Positions 1 through 11,245 of a DNA stretch of 64,000 nucleotides are shown here, piece after piece. Location: assembly GCA_022316685.1 (NCBI GenBank), contig JAKJHU010000065.1:4768322-4832321 (forward strand), written 5' to 3'. Both the position numbers and the translations under genes were made by a program. The notes under the pieces were generated by a model, which saw only the letters and a list, made by a program, of their open reading frames with translations, was not told where the DNA came from and did not search any database. The DNA is from Progne subis subis. Taxonomy: Eukaryota > Chordata > Aves > Passeriformes > Hirundinidae. Numbering within the stretch: the stretch's first letter is position 1; every line of letters begins with the position of its first letter.

Positions 1-2176
1 GTTTTTACTGGAAACTGCCATTCAGTTCAATGACACAAGAGTTGCCTGATGGTCAAGAAATGCAAATAAAGCCATATTTGCATTAATACACATTAATAAA
101 TACTGACCTAGGGAGGATGGCAATGGAACAAAAGCAAAGAAAATTGCCTGTGCTGCTGACAAAGGCGTACGAGCAGCACAAGTCTAAAGAGTAAGAAAGC
201 CAAGAGGAACCAGGAGGTATCCAATGGATCTTGTGGAAGCTTCTCAAAATTTTCTGCTGCGATGCGTTTTGGGATTTCTGATGCCAAGGTTTTCAATCAG
301 ATCTCACTGTTTAACGAAAACAACAAAAAAGAAACATTTATACGCTCTGAAATAAGCTTTCTGTGCGATGTTTCCAGGAAAATCTTTATTTACTTTACCT
401 GTCACAATGGCCTACGGAGATTGCCCGTGTAATGACAGACGAACCTGGTTTGCTGAGAGTGCTTTAAAATGTTTGACAGACACTTCCAAGAAGTTGGAAG
501 AGTGAAAATAATGTGAATGGCTTCACAAGAGGAAGGCCATAGAGACCCTCAAGGTTTTTTTAATTTAGAATTCCAGCGAAGCATAAAGAGTATAATTATT
601 TGTATTTTGCTGTGTTTCCTAAACTGCATAATACAGTCATTCTTTCACTCCTTAAAGTTGTCATTTTACAGTACAGTTCAGGACTGCAGCGGTAACATAT
701 TTTCCAAAGGTCAGTTTTCCAATTATAATCCAGAAATTGATGTTAATATTTTTTCTTATAGCCATGTTGTAACCGCATTCTGTTAATTTCATAAAGATAC
801 CATTTAGCTGAGGTAGGTGGTATTCTGGGCATACGAACAGTCACCTAATGTCAACAGTAAGCAGTAACTGTAACTACTGACTTCCCATCATTTGCAAAAA
901 AATATTTTCCCAAAAATTATAACATGTCGAACTAGGCAGCATCCAAGTCTCTCACTGGGAAATGACAGAGATTTTCTTATTGCTTTATATATTCCTGGAC
1001 ACTTCTAAGTCTCATCAGATTTTGCAGGCGATCTTGCACCCTCTTCAGTTAATATCTGAGATAAACTGGTTTGCCAAGTCCTAAAAACAGAAGTGAGCAG
1101 CAATGGTTTGGTATTTTTATCTATTTCTTTTCCACTCAAACATCCCTTCAGAGAGAGTCGCCACAGAACCACCACAGAATTCACGTAGCTCATGCGAGAT
1201 TTAGAATTGGGATAAAATACAGGAGTTTGCTGCTTTACCTAGTGCTGCTTTTCAGGTTCTTGCCTTTTCTTTACACTGATTGCAGTAAACTCGTTATTTA
1301 CATACTCTGGCATATTTCAACATAATCTTTCTAAATTTCAGGAAAAGGAATTTCTTTCTGGAATTCATCTGATATCATCTGATAGTTCAGACATAACTAG
1401 TGTGTGACAAAAAAATAAAGCTTTTTCATCCTGTCCAGTTACTGAGTATTTAAGTCGGGGGTTGGGATTTTTAAAGAAATATATTTTAAATAAGATACAT
1501 GAATTAATATTTTTGCAATTATTCTTATTTTTAATATGTACTTACAACAGTTTCTTGAAACAATTTTTAGTGAAGAATTCCTACTTTCTTCTTTCCTTGT
1601 TATATTTTATATCGATTTGGAGCAATAATGACTCTGTACAGAAAATGTGGGAAAATAAAACCAAAAACAAAATAAAAATTAAACCCTGAGCTCATTAAAA
1701 TTAATGAAAAAACTCAAGTGAAAGCACCACAGTCAGAGTTTCACCTCTGGATTATTTTGTCTTCAGCGTTTTCAGAATTCCTGTTGGAAGACATTCTGAA
1801 AAAGCCGAGCATTTCAGGCAGGACACCTTTCCAGAGGCTCCAGGAGGGAGCAGAGCCTCCCCAGGAGCCCGAGCTGCAGGTCTCACCTGTGGAAGGGGGT
1901 TTGTTTCCCTGCCCTGGATGGGGCACTAGATCCTGCTGGGACGGGTGTCCCTGGTCCGGGGAGTGGCCAAACCTGGCGTGGTTTGGGGCTGGACAGATGT
2001 GCTCTGCCTGGAGAGCACCAGAGATTTCAGTGGTGACTTGAACTGCATCTGAACCCGAGGGAAGCAGGAGTGCATTAACCCCCTCAGCCCCACGGGGTCC
2101 AGTGCCAGGGGCCACAGACCCAGAGACATCCAAACCAGAGCCTGGAGTTCCTGCACTGAGCACCTCGGTGAAACCC
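1..2176. other. Intergenic, no gene seen
   Basis: The sequence is AT-rich and unique up to about 1740, then rises in GC to the edge of the 28-bp array. Open frames are short and do not resemble known proteins. No CR1 tail was recognised. Confidence 0.6.
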
Positions 2177-3560
2177 GCATCAACACCCAAACCGGGGCAC
2201 TTCATCATCAACACCCAAATCATTGCACCTCATCACCAACACCCAAACCATTGCACCTCATCACCAACACCCAAATCAGGGCACCTCATCACCAACACCC
2301 AAACCATTACACCTCATCACCAACACCCAAACCATTACACCTCATCACCAACACCCAAACTATTGCACCTCATCAACACCCAAACCGGGGCACTTCATCA
2401 TCAACACCCAAACCATTGCACCTCATCACCAACACCCAAACCATTGCACCTCATCACCAACACCCAAACTATTGCACCTCATCAACACCCAAATCAGGGC
2501 ACCTCATCACCAACACCCAAACCATTGCACCTCATCACCAACACCCAAACTATTGCACCTCATCAACACCCAAATCAGGGCACCTCATCACCAACACCCA
2601 AACCATTGCACCTCATCACCAACACCCAAACCGGGGCACTTCATCATCAACACCCAAAACAGGGCACCTCATCACCAACACCCAAACCATTGCACCTCAT
2701 CACCAACACCCAAATCAGGGCACCTCATCACCAACACCCAAACCATTACACCTCATCACCAACACCCAAACCATTGCACCTCATCACCAACACCCAATCC
2801 AGGGCACCTCATCACCAACACCCAAACCATTGCACCTCATCACCAACACCCAAATCAGGGCACCTCATCACCAACACCCAAACCATTACACCTCATCACC
2901 AACACCCAAACCATTACACCTCATCACCAACACCCAAATCAGGGCACCTCATCACCAACACCCAAACCATTGCACCTCATCACCAACACCCAAACCATTA
3001 CACCTCATCATCAACACCCAAAACATTGCACCTCATCACCAACACCCAAACCATTGCACCTCATCACCAACACCCAAATCAGGGCACCTCATCACCAACA
3101 CCCAAAACAGGGCACCTCATCACCAACACCCAAATCATTGCACCTCATCACCAACACCCAAATCAGGGCACCTCATCACCAACACCCAAACCGGGGCACC
3201 TCATCACCAACACCCAAACCATTGCACCTCATCACCAACACCCAAACCATTACACCTCATCACCAACACCCAAACCATTACACCTCATCACCAACACCCA
3301 AACCATTGCACCTCATCACCAACACCCAAACCATTACACCTCATCACCAACACCCAAACCATTACACCTCATCACCAACACCCAAACTATTGCACCTCAT
3401 CAACACCCAAATCAGGGCACCTCATCACCAACACCCAAACCATTGCACCTCATCACCAACACCCAAACCATTGCACCTCATCACCAACACCCAAACCATT
3501 CCACCTCATCACCAACACCCAAATCATTGCACCTCATCACCAACACCCAAACCAGGGCAC
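2177..3560. repeat. 28-bp minisatellite, about 49 copies
   Basis: The unit is 'cacctcatcacc' + 'aacacccaaa' + a six-base variable tail such as ccattg, ccatta, tcaggg, ccgggg or acaggg. Some units are 25 bp because 'acc' is missing ('cacctcatcaac'). A block of aaactattg unit + 25-bp unit + aaatcaggg unit recurs near 2465, 2548 and 3386, showing higher-order duplication. The plus strand is A/C-rich and almost free of G outside the tails. Because 28 is not a multiple of three and the unit has no stop codon, all three plus frames stay open for about 450-500 codons; these are not genes. Confidence 0.97.
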
Positions 3561-5464
3561 GTCAGTTAATGTTCTTCTGGCTCCTCAAATGACTTCACTT
3601 CTCATGTTAAACCCACAGGTAGGCAGAGCCTCTTCTCAAGTAATGTTAAATTCTTGCTCCTTATACGCCCTAACAAAGCTTCTTCTAATGTGGTAGCACC
3701 TCCTGAGTTGTGCTCAGCAAACAAATATTTGGGTCAGCAGGCCAAATTCCATTTTCCATCATTCACCGTGTTTTCATTTATCCTGCAGCAAAAATCAAGG
3801 CAAAAAAATAACTAGTATGAAATAGTAATTACTGGAACTGAGTCCATCTGGTACAGGAAAGGGGTGTGGAATTCTTTCATCTGTGCAGTGCATGATAAAT
3901 CATGCACATAAACGCAGAAATCATAGATAAAAACATGACTTATTTTAAGAAAGAACCATTGCATTTCAAAGTGAAATATTGAATATTATGGTTAAAAGCA
4001 TTTCAGAAAAATAAGTATGAATCAACAGTGTGACAGTTGGAGAAAGTTTTAAAGGTACCATAACCTATTTCCAGTCATTCTTAACTTCATGCAGTCACAT
4101 CACAGAGTACAAATTTCATTTAATTTCTGCTGGGTATCCAGCTGTGGCTTCCAAAAACTGTTAAGAAGATTTTTGCAAAATAAATAACCAAGTGCTTTCT
4201 GCATCATTGGTTTTCAATCTTCCAGGACTGTTAAATGCAATACTGAATAAATAAGGTTGAGTAAAGAGGAGATTTCTTAAGGATCAAATTTTACACTTCC
4301 ACTCTCATGATCTTAGAAGCTGCTCTGAAAAGTTGGCACCTGTACTTTAATTTTAATTACTTTGCCCACACGACGTTGTCTCAGCAGCTGTCAGCAGCTG
4401 TTATCAGCTGTTATCAGGCAGAGCTGCCTGAGATAATGTAACTGTAGGGACATTCTAGGGGTAGAATTTCTGAAATGCTTTCTATAGCAAAAATTTGCGT
4501 TTAACACGAGGATTATGGAATTCAGTACTTATTACTGGCAGGAATTACCTTTTCATCCACCAGGACCTGCCCATGGTTTGAAAGAGTGTGTGAGGAAGTG
4601 ATGGCTGCTCCTTTACAAGGGGAGTTGAATGGCTCAGCGCTGAAATGAGATCCACATCTTCCCTAGTGTGGCAATAAAATTATCCTGAAGGAAGCTGTTC
4701 CTCAATATTTGCAAAGTGACAGTATGATTGGCTTGGGTTTTTTTGTCTTTTGGGGTACAGTCACACATCTGAGCGCAGAGCAGCTGTTCCCTGCCTTGAT
4801 TCCAGCCTGGCTCGGATCACGTGAAGGTGGTAAGTGGAAGGTGGAGATGTTTCTGGAAGCAGAGATCCCTCCTGGGCTATCAGCCCAAACCTAGCAGAAA
4901 ACAGCAGCTCCTGGCAGTAAAGCAGCCTCTCCAGCCCTCTCTGACCATGCCCTGAGCTCTCCTACCCCTGGGCCAAGCCTGTGTTTGTCCCCTGCCCTTC
5001 CATCGTGTCCCTCCAGCCTTCTCCTGCCCCCTGGTCCTGCATCCAGCCAGGTGTCCCTGCTGAGTCCACACAGCAATGGCTTCAGAGCCTGCAGAATTTC
5101 TCCTCTGCGTTCCCTGGGAAATCTTGGACACTGTGTGGCATTGGAGGGGTCCCTCTGTTTGTGTGAAATCAGACCACGTCCACCAACACGGGGCTGTCAA
5201 GCTAGTTTGAAGCAAACTCAGCAAACCCTGCAGATCTGCAAACAATAAGGTTGTTTCATGTTGGACTGTTTTGAAAAGCATCTTATGAGAATGATAGCTT
5301 TTTAGTAGTACTGGCTACTGATGGATTTGACCTTGTGACTTACAGATAAAAACCTCTGCATCTTATTAGGAACTGTTGGACTCACTGTAACTCTCAGTCT
5401 TTGTTTGTTTGTTTGCTTTAATTGGGACAGTTAAAAACATTTTTATCTCTGGTAGCATTTGAAA
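3561..5464. other. Intergenic, no gene seen
   Basis: The sequence is AT-rich and unique, with a cluster of E-boxes at 4385-4410 (annotated separately) and a GC-richer stretch at 4740-5150 without coding character. Confidence 0.6.
4385..4410. promoter_or_regulatory. Three CAGCTG E-boxes spaced exactly 10 bp
   Basis: CAGCTG occurs at 4385-4390, 4395-4400 and 4405-4410, in a short degenerate tandem of 'tcagcagctg' and 'ttatcagctg'. CAGCTG is the palindromic core bound by many bHLH dimers. Regulatory function is inferred only from the regular one-helical-turn spacing. Confidence 0.35.
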
Positions 5465-5530
5465 AGTCATAGAATCTTTTAGGTTGGAAAAGAGCTCTGA
5501 GGCCATTGAATCCAATCATCGACCCAACGC
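5465..5530 (-). mobile_element. CR1 3' tail fragment, minus orientation
   Basis: The plus strand 'agtcatagaatc' + 'ttttaggttggaaaag' + 'ccaatcatcgac' is the reverse complement of an avian CR1 terminus. Only the last 60-70 bp are clear. Confidence 0.75.
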
Positions 5531-8500
5531 TGCCAAAGAGAGCGTAGCACATTAAACACAGAGTAATTTCTCAGCTGGTTTAGCGGTAGAGATTCCGTTT
5601 ATCCCCAAGATTAGGATCCGTGGAAGGATACTAATGGACGTCCCACACAGCATCATTGGCTGCTCTATGTGCACCACAGTGTTTAATGAACCTTACACAT
5701 CGCTTGCTTCCAATAGAAATGTTTTTTAAAGCCAAACACAGATGCGAAGTTCGTTGTTGAAGTGACAAAGGGCTAATTGCCTCTTTGATGGCCTCTCCCG
5801 CTGGGGGAGGCTGCGCTGGTCCCCGAGCTGTGTGCCCACGGGGCTGTGGAAACCGAGGCTGATGCGCAGCCCCTGCTTGCTCCTCCCTGTCCCAGTGATC
5901 CCACAGAGGCCGAGTGCTCCATCTGGAGCTGTGGCTGTCCCGGCTCTGTCGGTAGGGCAGCGTGGGATGTGCTGTCCCTCGTCCCACGCATCAGCCCGAA
6001 ACCAATGGCTCTTGTTTGTCCACTTGGAACGATGTTGTGAGGATTAGAAGGGATTTGGTGGGCTTCTCCAAATTAAATTGTTTGGTTCAGCTGCCTTTGC
6101 TAAAAGTGTGTTTTAATTCAGTCATATAATGTATCCCAAGTTACCACAAAGTTTGTATTCGGAGTTAATATAATCTGTGCCTGTATTACCATCAGGGCTC
6201 CTTTAGTTAAGCTTGTGACAATACTCACATTTAATTAAAAAAAGAAAAAAAAAGAAAAAAAAAGGTTATGTGAACTAATTTTTTTGTTGTTTCTTCTAAA
6301 AGGAAATTAAAAGTATCATCCTTGCAGCCCTGCAAACAAACCAAGGGTTGCTTGATTGGCTTTTGGTCACTGCCATATGCTTTTTTGCTTAGCAAAGGGC
6401 AGTAGGAAATTATTGCATTACACAAGTGGAATTTAAAATGTTGCTGATGCACTTAAGGATGCTCTTTCCTGAGAAGAATCATTATGTATGACCACGCTCT
6501 TTAAAAATGTGATTACAACAGTTGAGCAGATGGTAGACACTTGGGGTCAGCTCTAAGGAGATCTGTATTTACAGTGTATTAATAATGGTTTAAACTTTCT
6601 CATAAATAGATGTTGATTAATTTTAAATCCATTTGTAGAAACCTAGCATTGCCAGACTATTTCCTGAAACCACAATACAAAGTATGATAAACACCATCCG
6701 TTAATCCAGACTAATGTACTCCACACGTTAAAAAAATTCACTAAAAGGATTAATGTAATTTTTCAAACATGAAAAAAACCAGATTGTATATTTCATATAT
6801 ACTTTGTGTGTCGAATTTTTGACAGTCAACTCTTTTCGTGGATAGAATTATGTATTTTTACCCTTTGCTGTAACATGCTTTCAAGTAATTTATATTTAAT
6901 TTTATATTCTGTTTGGGATTTCTCGGCCACTTTGTCACGTGATTAGTTCATTCCATTGAATGGAAAATAGATTAATCCAATCAGGTGAAACAACAGGAGG
7001 AAAATCTAGGAAAAGCTTATTTTAAAGGCAAGCGGACACAATTTTGGTGGAAATAAATAGCATTAAATGGGGAGTATCATCCTTAGGCACTCTTTAACCC
7101 TGTATTTTGGATTTTGGGTCATAAAAGAGAACTTGTGCATGCCCACACAGCACTCCCAGCGCCTCAGACAGCCTGGACAGAGCACACGGATGCACACAGA
7201 AGGGAGTGTTTGTGTGCTTGTTCAGGCAAACACTGCTGCTCAGCCACTCGACATAACCGCCTGAAACTTGAGCGCAATTCGATTCAAAATTCAACCCACA
7301 CCCGATACCACTTCACAATCCACACAAGTATGAGAACCAAACTTGGGATTACAGCAGGACCATTCTATTTCCTTCATAAAAGTCTATGTAAGAGGGAGAA
7401 TCTCCTCATCCTAGCAATTGTTAAGCACTGGAGAATTTATAAGCCAGAAAGAAAAAATAAATTGATCTTCAATGGGTCTGTGGTCTGTCACAGACTTGAA
7501 ATGGTATGAAGTCACAGGCTGTACTATGGGAGCTAGGGGGTGAAGAAATGATGTTGAACTTTCAGCTTGACTTCCACCAACAAACTTTTGTGCATAATTT
7601 TTTGCATAAAGGTGTCAAACTGAGTAACTTCTTCACAGCACTCCCTTCCTTTTCATTGTTCCTCTGTTTCTGGAAGATAAGGCCTAGAAATTGCCCTCTG
7701 AGCAGTAAATGCACAAACTACAAATTCTGGCACTGTTTTACAAGGGCTCTGAAACTGGAGCATCCTTAGCAAGGGCTTCTAAGCAGTGAGAAATTTATTG
7801 GTTTTCCTGTTTGGTTGAAATCTTGTGACTTGCGGACTGGGCTGTGTGTTCCAAAGTCAGACGTGGATTTATTCCTTAGATCTGTGCTCCTACTGGAATA
7901 GATAAAGCCCAAGAATGAGGGAAAGCTCCAAATGTGTGTAAATACCATGACACAGTCCAAGGAAGGCAGTCCCAGGTGCCCTAAAAGGTCCGAGAGAGAC
8001 ACAAGGACTGAACCTCTGTCACTGTGAAGCTGTTGCTTTTGTCAAACATGTAAATCCAAATCAACAAAGCAACTAATACAAATTTTTAAATCCCACTGAA
8101 TTCAACATGGTCAAGTCAAACAGGGTGGGCTCCAGGCAGTGCCTAAGTCCAGTCTGATTTTCAGCTCTGTTTTTCCCTGATCCTCCTCTGCAGTTTCTCG
8201 GTTTGCACATACTCTGTTTCGGATGGCTAACACGACTTACCAGAATCTGAGTATAAAAATTGCCTTTCTCATGTCCATAATTCCTCCTGCTTTCAAATTC
8301 TTTACAAGTTGGACAAAATCCTGGTAATCTTTGCATCCTGTGCTGCACAAATCAAATGTTTTCTGTATCAAAGCTGCACTTGCTAAAGCACAATGGTACA
8401 AACTCTACAGGAGACGTGCCTCACCCCAGCATCGCCCTGATCCCTCAGCAGGATTTCTTCCCCAATGTTTTCCAGTGTCACCAAGGACGCTCCCATGCCA

Positions 8501-10989
8501 TAACAGCCCTTTCCCTGTCTGTCTGCTCACTATCCAGTTGTCCTTTCTCAAAATGTTTTCCTACAATGTTGCCAAAAACCTCTTCCTGGTTTCTGGCCAC
8601 TGCTGCTTGTCTGCTTCATCTTCTATGTCCAGGACAGAGACTCCTGCAGCTGAGCAGCTCCTGAGGCCCCCAGGCAGAGGGACGGCTCCTGCAGCAGCGA
8701 GCCCTGGGACAGGGACTCCCGCTCCTGCAAGGGGCATCTCAGCTCTCCAGAATCATTTCTAAACCGGGAAACTGGAACCCCTTCTGTCTCGCTATCGTGA
8801 AATTTGCTCTTTGTGCTCGGTCCTTGAGAAGTTTCTCCACTTGGGAGACAAAGCTGTAAATTGCCTTGCACATCCAATAAATGCCCTTTGCAGTATTTGC
8901 TTTGTCTATCACACGTTCGGGTCCTGTGTGATACATGCAAGAGGGCTTTGGTCTGGACAGCTTTGCTTTAATTCCCAGTCAGGTCATGTGTAAATATGGA
9001 GAGTTCCTATTTACTCAAATGCACTATCTCCTAATACTCCCAGCTTCAATTTTCCCCCCAGCCCTGTGCTTACTTAGCAATCCAGGCTTTTTTCTTTTTA
9101 AAAAGTGTTCTTGAAACTCACTGGCTAATCCTTCTAGGTTAACTTTGACTAGATGAGTCAGAAGTCAGTTTTTCAGTCCTTAACAAACGTAAATTATTTT
9201 GATGCTTTGTAAGAATATTCATATCCTCTTAAACATTTCCTGAAATATTTAGATAAATATCTAAATAATTCTTGAATTGCCTTATTTTGAGCACTTTCTG
9301 AATGCTTGGTGTTAAACAATTCTGCTCTTTTCTTTAACCAATTACTAGTAACAATGCTGGCCTTTCTGTTTGATTTATCAGCTGCCACGCTAAAGTACAT
9401 GCCAATTCTTTAATTTCCCCAGCATGTTCTGCTGTTCTGTACAGCATCTTCATTACTGCTTGATATTTCTAAGTTCATTACTACATAAACCAGCTATGTT
9501 AAAACAGTTTGATTGTATTTTTGGAAGCACAGAAAAACAGCATCAAGTACATCACTGAAATACTTCATAGTGACCTCTGCTGTTACACTTCTTTTGGATC
9601 CATTAAAACTGTTTTAAATAGCAAGAGCCACAATAATAGAATAATAGACAGCTCGTGGTAGCTCAGAGTACGCCTGATGCTGAAGAAATTAATTTGCAGG
9701 TGTCCTTGATTCCTGAGTGTTTGTGCTGATGGCACTAAGGAGTGCTTGACTGGAGCATCCATCTGCTGCTCCTGTCTCCAGCACAGATATTTTTGCAGTA
9801 CTTAGGAGCTCTTACTCTTGCTCCCTTAATGCGAGGTGGTAGCAAGAGCGTGAGAAGTTTCAGCAGTTCGCATCTGCTGAAGTAAAAAGGAAATGTTTGA
9901 CTTTCTGCCCAGCACTGCTAAATACAGACACTTGGAAAAAGGGGATGTAAAAATATTCTTTCCCTTGAAAATGTTCAGTGATGCCATTTCCCAGGATATA
10001 TGTGTTGATTTTTGTTTTCAGCGACATGGAGACAGGAGGGTTCGGTGCTGAAATACATGTGTCAGAATTAATTGTTTAATGTGATCAGATGTAAATTGTA
10101 ACTGGGAAGTGCAAAGGCTTGGGAGCTTCCCAGATATCCAGCAACTAGGGAGTGACATAATGGCCCTTTGATGGAAGCTTTGCTCTCTATATTCCTACCT
10201 CACAAAAACTTGGTGAACATGTCCTTTCAGAACTTTGAAAAGCTGCATAGGATAGGTGTGCTAAATAATACCTTATGCTGTTTAGTACAGTGAGCAAAAA
10301 TTACGTTTCCATGGCCTCAGTTCAGCAAAACACTTCAGGTTCTATTTAATTTGATTTGCGTGATAAAATCTTCCCTCTATCAGGAAAAGAGTAAGGGTAG
10401 CACTTATCAGGGGGCGCACAGTGACCCAGTTACATCTGGTTCAGCTCTGCAACTCAAAGTTATTAAACTGTGCTAAAATACTTCAGCCAGGTTATTGAAA
10501 CGGTTTAATTAATTTCAAACCTTTATGAGTCACACTGTAACCGTGTGCCTTGACTGGGTAAGTGTGATGGTCTGGTGTTACCCACGAGAAGGACCAGTAA
10601 ATTTCCCATAAACAAGGTGGAAATGCCACAGTGTGGACAAAGGGCAATTAAGATTAACTTGAGCAGTCTGCACGTGCTCAGTTTCTGCCTCTTTTCTGTG
10701 CATCTTTTCTGTGTTTTCTGGGGGTTTGGCTCTGTTCTCAAACCGTGTAGGTATCTGCAGGTTTTGGAGTGACAGTGACAGCGTGCCCATGGCATTTACC
10801 GCGGCAGAGGTGAATGTGGTAAATGTGTAAATGTGTAAATGAAGTGTGGCTGTGTGCCGCATTTGGGCTCAGACCATGGCCCAAAGCTGCGGCTGGAGTA
10901 TGCAGAAATCTTTTTCATGAATTTGGATTCTTTCTTCAACTGAGTTTGCAGGAAGGATGGAGAGGGACTTTTCAGATAGGACAAGGGTG
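5531..10989. other. Intergenic, no gene seen
   Basis: The sequence is mostly AT-rich and unique. It includes an A-rich run (6238-6264), a TTCCATTGAATGGAA near-palindrome beside a CACGTG E-box (6936-6965), and a short 'gtaaatgt' repeat (10811-10845). Open frames are short and unrelated to known proteins. Confidence 0.55.
6936..6965. promoter_or_regulatory. CACGTG E-box next to 15-bp inverted repeat
   Basis: TCACGTGATTAG is followed within 10 bp by TTCCATTGAATGGAA (6951-6965), an inverted repeat with 7-bp arms around one base. Flanking sequence (to about 7030) has further TAAT and CAATCA cores. Function is inferred. Confidence 0.3.
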
Positions 10990-11245
10990 CATGGCTTTGC
11001 TCTGAAGGAGGAAAGGTTTGGGTTAAGTATTAGAAGGCAATTCTTAACTGTGAGGGTGGGCAGCCCTGGCACAGGGTGCCCAGAGCAGCTGTGGCTCTCC
11101 CTGGATCCCTGGCCGTGCCCAAGGCCAGGCTGGACACTGGGGCTGGGAGCAGCCTGGGACAGTGGGAGGTGTCCCTGCCATGGCAGGGGTGGAACGAGAT
11201 GAGCTTGGTCCCTTCCAAGCCATTCAGTGATTCCATGCTTCCGTA
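10990..11245 (+). mobile_element. CR1 3' end fragment, plus orientation
   Basis: About 250 bp is recognisable: 'ttaagtattagaagg', 'ctgtgagggtgggcagc', 'ggcacagggtgcccagagc', 'ccctgccatggcagggg', 'ggtcccttccaagcc' and 'cagtgattccatgc'. It is 5' truncated, as is usual for CR1. Confidence 0.92.

Noticed and set aside
2177..3560. CRISPR array
   Set aside because: Units are contiguous tandem copies with no unique spacers, in a vertebrate genome.
2102..3696. Open frames of 450-500 codons on the plus strand, rich in His/Pro/Thr
   Set aside because: They are the 28-bp array read in three frames; all encode the same repeat, some begin at GTG, and there is no splice or promoter context.
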